Shown here: positions 11,914 through 23,639 of the stretch, in pieces
Layout: every line of letters starts with the position of its first letter
How positions within the stretch are numbered: the stretch's first letter is position 1
Assembly: GCA_037447655.1 (NCBI GenBank)
Contig: JBBHKE010002320.1
Location: 240,185 to 304,184, forward strand
Source of the DNA: Zygnema cylindricum
Taxonomy: Eukaryota > Streptophyta > Zygnematophyceae > Zygnematales > Zygnemataceae
Reading direction: 5' to 3'
DNA length: 64,000 nt
Position numbers and translations under genes: made by a program
Notes under the pieces: model-generated
Database searches by the model: none
What the model was told of the DNA's origin: nothing
The model's input: the letters and a program-made list of their open reading frames with translations, nothing else

Positions 11914-12564
11914 GAGAGCGGAAAAAGTCATAAAATTGGAGGAATATGGAAAATAAGGAAAATTACTAGGAAGAGGAAAGAGCAACTAAATGAAAAGGGG
12001 ATCAGAATGGAAATTTTTAAAATATATACACTTAAGGGGAGTGGCAGATCTACGGGAAAATACCAAAAATTTGTGAGGAAATCATCACGTTATAGGGGTA
12101 ATGGGAAGACAAACCATGGCAGAAATTTAAACTCTATGAGGAGACCAGAATGTTGCAAGAGATCAAGAAGAAGATATAGATTAAGGAGGACCAGCTGGAG
12201 AAGAAACCAGCTCCATAGAAAACCACACAAAGGACCAGAAAAAGGCATTTTTGAAGTGGAAAACCGACACCTTCAAAGGGAAAATTCATTGTTTAAACGG
12301 ATTATACATTGGAGTGACTGGTATGGTGAATAAAAATCTGACAAAATCTTCGAGTTACCACTATATGATTGCTTAAAACTAAAACATCCAAAACTTAGGA
12401 GGAGTGTTGTTTTTGTAAAGTTTTGGGATATTTAGGAGTGAAGGTTCTGAGAGGGAATTTTCGACCTTTTAATATATTCCTTATCCTTGCTTTAGAATAT
12501 ACCTGAATTACGGTAGATAGTTCTGTAAACTGAGTGAAGTACTGAGTCTAAAGTTTTAGGGGAG
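11914..12564 (+). other. TR-GAG interior downstream of gag
   Basis: Contains an open frame (12007-12333) rich in Arg and Lys with no recognisable domain, then sequence leading to the purine-rich tract just before the 3' LTR. It could be a decayed continuation of the Gag ORF. Confidence 0.4.
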
Positions 12565-13857
12565 TGTTGTGATTTAAAAATTTTAGTACTCAGTAGATGG
12601 GTCAGTGAGAGAGGGTTTAGTACTTAGAATATTTGTTGGTATACACACTTTAGTACTGACCCCTAATAGTGTTACAGTAATATAAGGACAAAAGAGTGTA
12701 CTGTACTTTTACAAGGACACGCGTCAGCAGATGAGGATTTGAAGGTATTTCTGAATGGCGCCGACACTCACATACACGCGTCTAACATCAAGCGAGCAGA
12801 TTCGCAGAATCGAACGGATATAGTTTGGACCGGACATCCGGTAAAATTACTGTACGGTTTCGGTATTGAACGTTGACTCGAATCGTGTCGACGGACGCGA
12901 TTCGCGCGGGACCACAAGTGACGAAGCACGCCGTACACACTCAGGTGTTTCGTACCGCACAACAACTGTCGATTGGACTTATGTGAACAATGCTGACTAA
13001 GCATCAGTTCATAATGGGACTACAAATAATGATTTGGATGCGTGTCGTCTATCGCGAAGATCTAATCTACATCCTACGACGATCCGTGAATTCAGAATCT
13101 ACCAGTACGGATGCCTGTAGTAATCTGGACGGATTCGCCAATTGCTGACTAAGCAAGTGGCACAATGAATGAACGGCCACTATCTGTAAATATCTGAAAC
13201 AACATTAATTTGTATGTAGCGAATTAGTTTTTAGTGTTACATTACTAAAATAGGATAAAAGTTACAATTAGGGTTTTGGACGTACTTCCGGTACAGTAGA
13301 CGTACCGTTGACGTACAGTGACTTTATTAGTGTATAGTACCTAGTTACACGTGTAGTTCCTTGATTAGTGTAGGAATCAGTAGATGACTCTATGAGTATA
13401 AATTGTAGGACTTAGTTTTATTTTGATTATCAGCTGGATTTATCAAAGTAATGGCAAACTGTTTTTCTGCATCTTTGACCTGTCAGTGTGATCACTCTGA
13501 TTGATATCTGGGTATGAAACTTTGTGTGTATGTTCTATGATATAGAAAATATATGTCTGTGTAGTTTCATTCTGTTCTGCTATTTCTGTAGAATTCTGTG
13601 AGAGATTTAATTGGTTAGTTTGATAAGCTGTCAGCTATTTTTAGGAAACTCTCGAGCTCATAACTTTTGGATTCCTTTGTGGATCAGTCTGTAATTTTGG
13701 GAAGTTATAGTGTCTAGTATATAATGCATATTGGTGCAGTTTGAGGTGATTCTGTATATTGTGGATTAATCTGTGTTGTCTGAAACACAGCTGGTTTGGG
13801 GTAGTCTGTGGGTGTCTTCCGTGAGTAATCCATGGCTGAAATAGGCCAAGGACAATA
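12565..13857 (+). repeat. 3' LTR of gag-only element
   Basis: Direct repeat of 9293-10586. It ends ACAATA rather than ACAACA and abuts Ty3/gypsy gag sequence directly. Confidence 0.85.
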
Positions 13858-13969
13858 GAGGGTCTGAATGCTGGTCTGGTGAATAGGCAAAATATTTTCA
13901 AGGGAAATCAGAAGGGAGGACGGAGTGTTAATGCAAGAAACAAATTTAACAAAGAGAGTGCACACAACC

Positions 13970-14830
13970 AAAAAAGAATGTCACTTGTTTCAAATGCGGA
14001 GGTCCAGATCATTACGCTATTGACTGTACAGTTAAAGGTTCTCTAAAAACAGTCGATGTAAATGAAGGTCTCCAAGAGGATATTGCATTATACCTAGCTG
14101 AGCACGAAGCCCAAGAGGTGGGAAACGGAAAATACTAACTGAAAGTCATTAGTTGAGTCAACCGGATCCAGAAGTTAAAGAGTTAACTCTGGAGGGCAAA
14201 TTAATGAATAGAAAAGTTTGGATAGCTGAATTTATTATGATTCTCACTACACTGCATAGTTTAAAAAATCCTTCTGATGAAATTCTCAACAACAAACCTA
14301 TGTTAGGACAGTTAAGTAATGCTGACACCAGATACAGTTTGATTAGATTCGAGTCAATAGTGGAAAGAAAAACGTTCAGAGTAATGGTTGATTCAGGTGC
14401 CTCACATAATTTTATTTCACATAAGTTTGTAGAGGAAAATAAAATTCCTATTGTCATAAGGGAAAAGCTTTTATTTGTTCAAGTGGCAAATGGTAATAAG
14501 TCCACATTTGACTTACAAACTGACACGATAGAAGTTGATATCTAGGGTCATAAAATGAAAGTTGTGTGAGAAATAATGAATTTGGGAAGTGAAGAACTAA
14601 TTATGGGAAAGCCTTGGTTAACTGAACAGAATCGTCAAATTAATTGGGAAATTAACACCTTGAAAATGAAGTTCGGAAACGGTTGGAAGGTTTTGCAAGC
14701 ATTATCTCATAAGAAATTGCATAGGAATCATATAAATAACATAACTAGATTGGGAGTGGAAGGTTTGATATCTGTTAAACAATTTAAAAAACACTTAAAA
14801 GATAAAACAAATCATGCTTTCTTGTTATAA
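13970..14830 (+). pseudogene. gypsy-1 Gag zinc knuckle and aspartic protease
   Basis: A CCHC knuckle (CFKCGGPDHYAIDC) lies near 14000-14042. The frame 14153-14545 contains the retropepsin active site, MVDSGASHNFIS, preceded by a FRV beta strand, and ends at a stop at 14543-14545. The protease continues at 14576-14830 (LGSEELIMGKPWLTEQN). The enzyme would cleave the polyprotein. At least two in-frame stops make this copy defective. Confidence 0.75.
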
Positions 14831-15039
14831 GTAACTGAGGCAGTAACTGATGAATGGGGGGGAGAAAACAGTAACATTGATGTCATCCCTAAATCAGACA
14901 CCACTAAAACTCTCGAATAACTAAAATCTGAATTTGTAACTGACATTAATACTTTTGATTTTGATGTTAAAGATTTGATTTTTGAATTTCAAGATGTTTT
15001 TCCAAGAGATTTACCCTCGAAAGGCCACCTTCTCGAGAT

Positions 15040-16440
15040 GTGGAACATGTTATAAACCTTGAACCTGGATGCAGCCCTCATGTTACAAAAATTTATAAGC
15101 ATTGTTTCTTTGAGAAAGAGGAGTTAAAGAAACAGACCAGGGAGCTCCTAGAGAAAATACATATTCAGCACAGCAAATTACCGTACGGAGCACCATTTCT
15201 ATTCGTCAAAAAGAAAGACGGAACGTTGAGAATGTGTGTCGATTATCGTAGTCTGAACAAGATTACGGTCAAGGATAAGTATCCGTTACCTTTAATATTT
15301 GATTTGATAGATTGTTTAAAAGGTGCCAAAGAATTTTCGTTGATTGACGTGCGTAATGGCTTTAATCAGGTGCCAATTAGAATTGAAGATGTTGATAAAA
15401 ATGCTTTCAGGACTAGGGTGGGTCATTTCGAATGGATAGTTATGCCATTCGGCTTCACGAAAGCACCGCCTACTTTCCAAAGATAATGAACCAAACCTTT
15501 TCAGATTACATAGATGAGTTTGTCCAAGTGTTTATAGATGATATTTTAGTTTACACTGAATCTAAAGAACAACATATAATTCATTTAAAAAAAGTTTTGG
15601 AAAGGTTAAGAGAAAGAAAATTATATGGAAAATTGTCAAAATCTAGTTTTCTTAAAAGTGAACAATTATTTTTGGGACACATAGTTAGTGAGGAAGGTGT
15701 TAAAACAGATCCATCCAAAATTTTAGCAATCCAAAATTGGAAACAACCTTCTAATGTCACAGAAGTAAAATCGTTTTTGGGATTGGCCACTTATTACAGG
15801 AAATTTATCAAGAATTTCAGTATGATCGCTGCACCTTTGACGGATTTACTTCAGGAGAATGAGACGTTTGTGTGGGGAGCTGATCAGGATGGAGCATTCG
15901 AGGAATTAAAAGGGAAGTTGACCTCTGCCCCTACACTGGTGTATCCGACCCTGCCGGGGAATTTGAAGTTTTGAACACTACAAATGCATCTGATAAAGGT
16001 CTATGTGCAGTCATAAATTAAAAAGTCGGCAAACACTTTCATCCTATTGCTTTTGAGTCCAGAAAATTCAATGATGGTGAAAAGAACTATACAGCACAGG
16101 AAAAGGAATTACTTGCAATTGTACATGCATTGGTGAAATGGCGTTGTTATTTGCATAATAAAGAATTTACAGTTCACTGTGATCATAAAGCACTCTCTTA
16201 TTTACAAAGATTAAGTGATGCGCAGATTATGACTGGCAAACAAGTTAGGTGGATGCAAAAATTAGCATATTTCAAATTTAATGTCAAATATATTCCTGGG
16301 AAGACAAATGTAGTCGCAGATCCTTTAAGTAGATGTTTTGAAATAAGTGTTTTGGTTCAAGATGAATTGTTTTTAGATACAGTTAGAAATGGTTATGATA
16401 AAGATCGTTATTTTGTTGTGATTTACAAGAATATTTCGTG
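15040..16440 (+). pseudogene. gypsy-1 reverse transcriptase and RNase H
   Basis: RT motifs in order: [65 protein letters not shown], then FIDDILVYTESKEQH (the FxDD catalytic pair) and FLGLATYYRKFI. A frame change at about 15485 separates the first two blocks, and another stop precedes RNase H, where HCDHKALSYLQ and MQKLAYFKFNVKYIPGK are recognisable (16130-16441). These copy the element RNA and remove the template strand. The breaks make it non-functional. Confidence 0.85.
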
Positions 16441-16456
16441 ACCGAATTCTAACCCA

Positions 16457-17892
16457 TTGAATGAGAGGCATGTCAAAAACTTTAAACTAAATAGTGGTTT
16501 ACTGTATTTGCAAATTGGGGATAGATTATGCATTCCTAAAGTGGGAGACTTAAGAAAACAAATTTTACGGGAAGCTCATGACATTTTAGGACATCTAAGT
16601 CGAGATAAAACTCTTAGTCGATTGCAAAGTAGATTGTTTTGGCCTGGATGGCAAAGGAGGTGTCAAAACATGTGGAAAATTGTGTCCCTTGCCAACAGAG
16701 TAAACCTAGTACCCAAAAACCTAAAGGTCTCTTAAAACCTTTGGATATCCCCGAAAGACCGTGGGAATCGATCAGTATGGATTTTATTGTCAGGTTGCCT
16801 GCTACATCTAAAAAGAATGACAGTATCATGGTCGTAGTCCATAGGTTCAGTAAAATGGCAATTTTTATCCCTTGCAAAACCACTCATTCAATTATAGATA
16901 TTGCAAAGTTATATTTTGACAACGTGGTAAGACATCATGGAGTCCCTCTATCTATAGTCAGTGATAGAGATTCTAAATTTACGTTTGCATTTTGGAAAGA
17001 ATTAAGGCAAAATTTAGGCTCTGAATTGAAAATGAGTACCGCTTATCATCCTCAGATAGATGGACAGACAGAAAGGATGAACCGTACACTAGAGGAAATG
17101 CTTAGGACTGATGGAAAGACAGAAAGGATGAACCGTACACTAGAGGAAATGCTTAGGACCGTTTGTAGTGAAGTTCAGAACACATAGGAATCTAAATTGC
17201 CATTAATGGAATTTGCATACAATTCATGTAAACATGCTAGTACAGGATTCTCACCATTTAAAGTTGCATTCGGATACCAACCTATAGAAGCATTGGACTT
17301 AATAACAGGGGTCACTCAAGAGAATAGAGGTTCTGGAACAGAGTTTTGGGAATGCGTTCAAACAGTTTGGAAAACTGTTCGAAATGCATTACTGGAGGCA
17401 CAAAGGAGGCAAGAATTAAATGCTAACCGCAAACGGGGTGATTGGGTGTTACGCACAGGTGAAAAGGTTTGGCTTTCTACAACTCGTTACAGGTGCAAGA
17501 TTGAGGGACAATCGGATCATACGGGGAAATTTGCTCCAAAGTACATTGGACCATTTACTGTAATCGAGATGATATCGTCAGTTGCTGCCAAATTGGAATT
17601 CCCGCCTTCAACAAAAATTCATCCAGTGATACACATAAGCCAATTGAAACCAACGAATCTTCGACGAACTGAAAGAGAATTGGAATTGGATCCCTTAATA
17701 ATTATAGAACATGAAGTCCACAAATGGGTAATCGATTGGGTTGGTCAACGGTTCAGGGTCGGCGATACTATATTCTGGCAAGTGCATTATCTAGGAAGGC
17801 ATGAGGATGAGTTGACTTTAGAGGATAAAAATTCTGAGTTTTTACAGAGGTATTGGAGGGATAATAATATAGAAGTCCCGTCTGAGAATTAA
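16457..17892 (+). pseudogene. gypsy-1 integrase with chromodomain-like tail
   Basis: An HHCC zinc-binding region (LGHLSRDKTLSRLQ, then CVPCQQSKP) is followed by the rve core: SMDFIVRLP (first Asp), VSDRDSKFTFAFWKEL (second Asp), and HPQIDGQTERMNRTLEEML (catalytic Glu). A 51-bp tandem duplication at 17059-17160 repeats the Glu-containing segment. The final frame (17197-17892) holds the GPF/Y-like GPFTVIEMIS, HPVIHISQLKP, and a chromodomain-like end (QVHYLGRHEDELTLE, FLQRYW), which in chromoviruses steers insertion into chromatin. Frame changes at about 16700 and a stop at 17185 break the ORF. Confidence 0.85.
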
Positions 17893-17932
17893 AGGTGTTT
17901 AATTGAGGTTGTTAAAAATAAGTAGGGGATGA

Positions 17933-18900
17933 TGTAACAGCAATAGCGGATCGAACTTGTTTATAAAGGGATATTTAGGTATTATGATTATAGAGTACTA
18001 AATTTAGTAGACGTCCGCGAAAGAATCACGCTATTTGGAGTTATATTTTAAAAGTTATAGCGATGGGTGTATTTAGGTGATAGCGTGGGGTCTTAATAAC
18101 AAGTGGGTATCATTGAAACGAGTTAAGGGTCAAATTAGTACCGAAATTACGCGTGTACGTTTCATAAAGTTCTATCGAAACGTTTAGTATGCACGGTGGT
18201 TCGTTTCGTACAAATTTTAGTACGAAACGTCACTTTTACTTAAGGGAATTTCGTAAGAAGTTTCGCATGCGAAATTTGTTACGCACGATTGTGCCAAGTC
18301 GCGTTTCGTTTGGCGCGCACTTTTGCACGTAAATGTTACGTAGTGAAACGTAACGTTTGATCGGTTAGTAAAGTGCGAAGTAGTTAGTAAGAGATTTCGC
18401 ACGTTTTTGCATTGGTCAGTCTGAGTCTTTGCTGATCAATGATTGGCCCAAGTAAAAGCTTGTTAAAACGGAGCGTTGACTCTAGCCTGGCGAGTCCAGG
18501 GCGATGATGGATAAATAGTGAAGTGTAAGGGGAGAGTAGACATCTTTTTCCTTTGGAAAAGTTTGTGGAAATTCCGGCTGATCTTGGTCCGAGCGATTAA
18601 TACCAAATTGGAGAAAATGCATTTTTGCATTGAAATCTCTTACTAACTAAATAGTGTTTTAGTAGTTAAAAGATAGAATTATTAAGAGTGGAGAGTAGAG
18701 GAAACACTTTAATTTGAAGGGTTGAGCCACGAGGGCAAGAGACCAAGCTAATGTTATGTGGACAGAAGCTTCTTCTAATTTAAAGTTTATCCTTATGTGA
18801 GTGTTTTTCAATGTGGATGTGTATTTTCCAATGTGTGGAATGTGTGGTTGAAATTGATTAAAGTAATGGGATTTTCAGAGAGGTAGGAAATCTTTTTACA
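17933..18900 (+). repeat. 3' LTR of gypsy element 1
   Basis: Begins TGTAACAGCAATAG right after the purine tract AGTAGGGGATGA and ends TTTTTACA. It aligns throughout with both 974-bp LTRs of gypsy element 2, so the two elements belong to one family. Confidence 0.9.
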
Positions 18901-20564
18901 AGACTATCCACGTTTTAAATAGTAAAGACTATAAATAGTAACGACTTATTAACACTAATAACAATGAGCGATGTAGTGGTACATCTCCCTTTGCGTGTAA
19001 CTCTTAGTCTTAATCATTATAATTTTGCGAGTAACTCTTATATAAATGTTTAAACTCTTATGTTAAAGTTTAAACTCTTATGTTAATGTTTTTTCTATTG
19101 CAAATCTAAATTTTTTCGCTACATGTTTTGGTCGGTTTTTCTTTCAACTACGATACTATGTTATGAATTATGCAAAAAAGGTGAAGTTTTTATTATGTAT
19201 GCTTAAAAAAAAATCTTAGTTTTTCACATTGAAAATCAATTAGCAAAAAAAACATTGTGAAAGGTAAAAAAAACAAAAAATATTTTGTAGTATCAAATAT
19301 AGAAATAAATAAATAACAACCTCATTCTATTTTCGACTCTATTATACAAATTCTCAACCTCGAACATTAAAACTACACAAAATCTATAAATCTAAAATTG
19401 GTATACATACGGCGCTTTGGTAATATGATAAAAATAAGCATTCCGATTAAAACAAAAAAGCAAAATAACACTAGAAAAATTGTGAAATACAAAAAAAAAA
19501 TCAAAGGAAAAAAAAACAATATAACTAATACTAAAAAAAATAGAAAACAAAACAAAATTAAAAATTATGAATTTAAAAGATCTCGGTTGGATCTAACACA
19601 CAAAAGATCAATAACAATTGAAAGCGCTAGTGAGCTCTTCTTCTTTGTTATCGTGTTCCTGGCATCCGAAAATTGCATTCGGACATGGAACTAGAACCCG
19701 AAATAGCTAGAAAATAGATCTAACAACACTGGCTAAAATAAGAAATCCTTCATCTTTCGCACATACATTTGATTTTTTTTCCACCATTCAAGTATGTTAA
19801 AGTTCAATTTTTCGTCGTTGGTTAATTTTAAATCAAAATAACGTTTCATTTCATCGTTAACGAGCGTTTTTTTGTCGGTGGTAATAAAAACCTTATTTTC
19901 ATATCGCTCTCACCAAAAAAATTGTGGAAACCGTCTTTACTTTACGATATTTTTTGTTTTATTGTGATACGTTGAGGACTACCAAAATCAACGTCATCAC
20001 CGAGGTCGTTTGCAAGTTCACGAAGTTTGACCCTTGCGCTTTCAATTTCGGTTTTTTATACCCCAATTATTTCAAGCTTTTGTTTTTGTCGGGGATCTAA
20101 GAGAGCCGCAACAATGTGATTCTCATGAAGGCCCCACTTTGGTAGTGCAAATTTCACAAAAAGTTATTTCATTTTTTGCAAGTTTTGGGAATTGGCGAGG
20201 CATTATTTTTTACCATCATTGTAAGATGTTTTTCTTATCATACAATGGTTATAGAGAGACGATTCTTCAAACAAAACTAAATGTAAAGTTTGTTCTTTGA
20301 TTTTTTTCAACTTTAGGGTCACTTCTTGAAACCTTTCCAAAAATCGTATAAGTTCGGTTAGGTGAGTCTTATCAATACAAGCTAAAACCATCAATTTATT
20401 TTTTGCTTGAGCGATTGGTCATATCTCATTCATTGCATCGTAAATAATCTCAAGCATTCGGAGCAAAGAATTCCACAGCGTTGTTGCGTTGCGATTTCTT
20501 GTTATAAAGTGTTTTTCAAAAGATTTCGTAAATTACTATGTTTGAAAAACGTGCCCACATATCG
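18901..20564 (-). mobile_element. hAT transposon, right copy, 3' part (minus strand)
   Basis: This segment lies between the 3' LTR of gypsy-1 and the 5' LTR of gypsy-2. Its right part (about 20200-20550) is the reverse complement of 9063-9290 in the left hAT copy, including the block encoding CIDKTHLTELIRFLERF. Positions 18901-19650 are AT-rich without a clear terminal motif, so its true 3' end is not located. Confidence 0.65.
19740..20560 (-). pseudogene. hAT transposase, middle to C-terminal part, broken
   Basis: On the minus strand the order is FKHSNLRNLLK (about 20540), a segment like the ATRW..LLRML landmark of the left copy, LACIDKTHLTELIRFLERFQ (about 20390-20320), then HIVAALLDPRQK (near 20115), which is the conserved hAT 'ALLDPR' landmark. 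Compared with the left copy, the BED finger and first catalytic block are absent: GGGCACGTTT joins almost directly to TCAAACATAG, an internal deletion. Many stops. Confidence 0.65.
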
Positions 20565-21538
20565 TGTAACAGTAATAGTGGATCGAACTTTTTTGTAAAT
20601 GGGTATTTAAGTGTTTCGATTATAGAGTTTTGAATTTGGTAGACGTCTGCGAAAGAATTGCACAATTTGGGGGTTTTTTTTTAAGATATAGCGATTGGTG
20701 TATTTAGGCGACAACGCGAGGTCAAAATAACGAGTGGGTGTTCATTGTAACGGGTTAAAGGTCAAACTAGCCGCAGAATTTCAGGCGCACGTTTAAAAAG
20801 TACCGAATGAATCAATATTTCGTTTGGTACGCAGGATGGTTCGTTTCGAACAATACTTAGATCGAAACGTCACTTTCACTTTATAGAATTTCGTAGGTTG
20901 TTTCGCATGTGAAATTTGTGACGCACGTTCGTGCGAAGTCGCGTTTCGTTTGGCGAACACTTTTCCACCTAAATTTTACGCAGTGAAACGTAGCGTTTGA
21001 TTGGTTAGTAAATCCTACGTAGTTAGTGAGAGATTTCACACGCTTTTGCATTGGTCAGTCGAAGTTCTTGCTGATCAATGATTAGCCCAAGTAAAACCTG
21101 TTCAACATAGCGTTGACTTTGCAACATCGAGTCTAAGGCGATGATGGATAAATAGTGAAGTCTAAGAGAAAAGTAAACATCTTTTCTTTGGGAAAAGTTT
21201 GTGGAAATTTTGACTGATCTTGATCTTGAGCGATTAAAACCAAATTGGAGCAATGTCATTTTTGCACTCAAATCTCTTACAAACTAAGTAGTGTTTTAGT
21301 AGTTAAGAAATATAATATTTAAGTGTGGAGATCAGTGGGAATTACTTTAAAAAGAAGGGAAGAGCCACGAGGGCGAGAGACCAAGCTAATGTTATGTGGA
21401 TAGAAGTTTATTCAAAATTGAAGTTTATCTTTATGTGAGTGATGTCCAATGTGAATGTGTATTTTCCAATGTGTCGAATGTGTTGTTGAAATTGGTTGTA
21501 GTAATGGGATTTTTTGAGAGGTAGGAAATTCAGGTACA
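20565..21538 (+). repeat. 5' LTR of gypsy element 2
   Basis: TGTAACAG at the start and GGTACA at the end, followed by TATGGTATCAAAGC, the tRNA-Met primer-binding site. Confidence 0.9.
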
Positions 21539-22305
21539 TATGGTATCAAAGCTTTGGTTGGAAACTAGGGAGAAGTTTGCTCACCCAAAAATTGACTGCC
21601 GTGACCGGTGAGGGTGCTCTAACCTGTGTGGGTGGAACCAAAATGTGAGTGGTAGGGGATTCGAGGGAAACTAAGTGACCACACTGCAAGTGGCCGGTGG
21701 CTATATGTGGGGCGTACTTAGGTCCTAAGGACTAAGGCGGGGTGGGCAGTGTAGCCAACGTTGAAATTCTCTCCAATTACCTAGAGGCCAAACAAACTTG
21801 CCTTCTCTTAGCGATGCTTCATGTGTACAAGGAGGGCTTGATGCCATGAAGGGTGAGGATGTGACGATTAAAGATGAAAAGATCTTCATGTAGTGGGAAA
21901 TGGGAAATTTGCTAATAAAGGAGAAGGAAAGTAGAGTACTTTACTTTTTCAAGAGCAAAGGAGTCAAAAATGACTTAAAACTTTTCAAACCCTAAATTAT
22001 TACCTTTGATTGCTTTCAATTTTGCTGTTGCAAAATTTGTGGTTGAATTTTACCTGTCAGAGTTTTCAATTTTGCTGTTTCAAAATTTGTGGGGAAAATT
22101 TTTACCTTTCGACTTCAATGTTTGGGAAAATCTAATTTTCACCAACTTACTTTGAATGTTTATTTGATTTCTCACATTTTGATATCTTTCAAAACAATTG
22201 TTAAGTAAACAAAGTCTTGGATTGGAGAAATCTGAGTACTTCAAATCTGATGCAAACTCTTTTAGATAATTATACTATACCTTTCTTATTGCTTGATTTA
22301 ATTGT

Positions 22306-23600
22306 GTGATGATGGCAAATTTTGTATGGAAACGTAAAATGAAAAATACTTTCAATGTTTTGAAGAAACGTACTGTGAAATTGGTCAAAAGATTTAATAA
22401 TCATGTTGCTGTTGTGGATGAAACAATTTTTGAATTGAAGAGTGAATTGAACAATGTCAAGGAAAATTGGAATGTTTCAAATCAAAAATTGGATGCGCTA
22501 ATTAATTTAATTCACACTAGATATGATGTTAATGACCAAAAAGGTGAGACTAGTAAGAAATATGTCAGTTTTAGGGAATATAATCACGATAGACCTAATA
22601 AGATAAGATATTTGAAATTGTCTATTAGTGAAGCACCATCTTTTGAAGGTAATAAGATTGATGAGTTGGATGCTTGTATTTTTCATATGGAGTATTATTT
22701 AGAATCTATGAATTGTGATCGTGATGATTACATTTTTTTTTTGTTAGCTCTCTAAAAGGTGATGCTCTGATTTGGTATTACACTCAGAAAAGATCTAACC
22801 TAATTCTTGATAATGCTGATTGGGAAGTTTTTAAGACCGCGAACAAATCGCGTTTCTTGTCAGTCACTTATAAATCCAGAATGGAAGAAAAGTGACTTAA
22901 CTGTAAGCACCCCAGATCTGGGAAATATTATATTGTGGAATTTGAATCATCTAGCATTCATGTCTTAGGTTTGATTCATGAAATGGCTTGATTGCATTTC
23001 TTAAACTATCTCAATCCTAAACTTAAATCAGAACTGAAACATCAAAATTATATTAATTTGAAGAAATTAGAAGATAAGTCAATGGAATTAGAGGACCAGT
23101 TAGGGTAACTTAATCACTCAGGGGTAATTTCAATGAAGTATCAAAGTGGGGTGAGGAGGAATTTGTGGAACAGGGTCTGAATGCGGGTTTGGTGAATAGG
23201 CAGAATATCTTCAGGGTAAATCAGAGAGATGGACAAAGTGTTAATGGAAAAAAAAAATTTCATTATAGAGGGGGATACATTAAGAGTCATAAACCAAGTA
23301 TTAATGCTCAGAAACCCAATCTTAACATTCTCACATGCACTATCTGTCAAAAAAGAGATCATAGGGCGTTTGAGTGTGCATAGCTGAAGAAAATTAACTT
23401 TTATAATTGTGGAGAGGAGGGACATTTCAACAGAGAATGCACAAAACCGAAAAAAAAAATCACGTGTTTTAAATGCGGATGCCCAGATCATTACGCTAAG
23501 GACTGTATAGATAAGGGATCACTTAAAACAGTTAATGTCAATGAAGGTCTTCAAGAAGATATTGCATTATACCTAGCTGAATAATAAGCAAGGAGGTGGG
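22306..23600 (+). pseudogene. gypsy-2 Gag with zinc knuckles
   Basis: The first frame (22306-22755) contains a coiled region and the Gag entry LSISEAPSFEGNK..ELDACIFHMEYYL, typical of Ty3/gypsy capsid. It breaks at a stop, then resumes around 23165 with up to three CCHC-like knuckles (CTICQKRDHRAFEC, YNCGEEGHFNREC, CFKCGCPDHYAKDC). Gag forms the particle and binds RNA. Several stops are present. Confidence 0.75.
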
Positions 23601-23639
23601 AAAACGGAAAAGACTAGCTGAATGTCCTCAGTTAGGTCG

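Larger units (their letters stand above)
9293..13857 (+). mobile_element. gag-only LTR retrotransposon (TR-GAG type)
   Basis: Two direct repeats of about 1.29 kb (9293-10586 and 12565-13857) start TGTTGTGATTT and end ACAACA or ACAATA. They enclose a 2-kb interior that encodes only a Gag-like protein. No protease, integrase, reverse transcriptase or RNase H motif is present, so any movement would need enzymes in trans. A purine-rich stretch (TTTTAGGGGAG) precedes the 3' LTR. Left flank (CCCTA, in hAT) and right flank (GAGGG, in gypsy gag) do not match, so there is no target duplication. Confidence 0.85.
13858..18900 (+). mobile_element. Ty3/gypsy element 1, 5' truncated
   Basis: Starts abruptly in gag at a point matching 23172 of gypsy element 2 (GGGTCTGAATGC) and runs to a 3' LTR at 17933-18900. 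Its 5' LTR and N-terminal gag are missing, replaced by the TR-GAG element. Domain order is zinc knuckle, protease, reverse transcriptase, RNase H, integrase, chromodomain-like tail, as in Ty3/gypsy chromoviruses. Confidence 0.85.
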
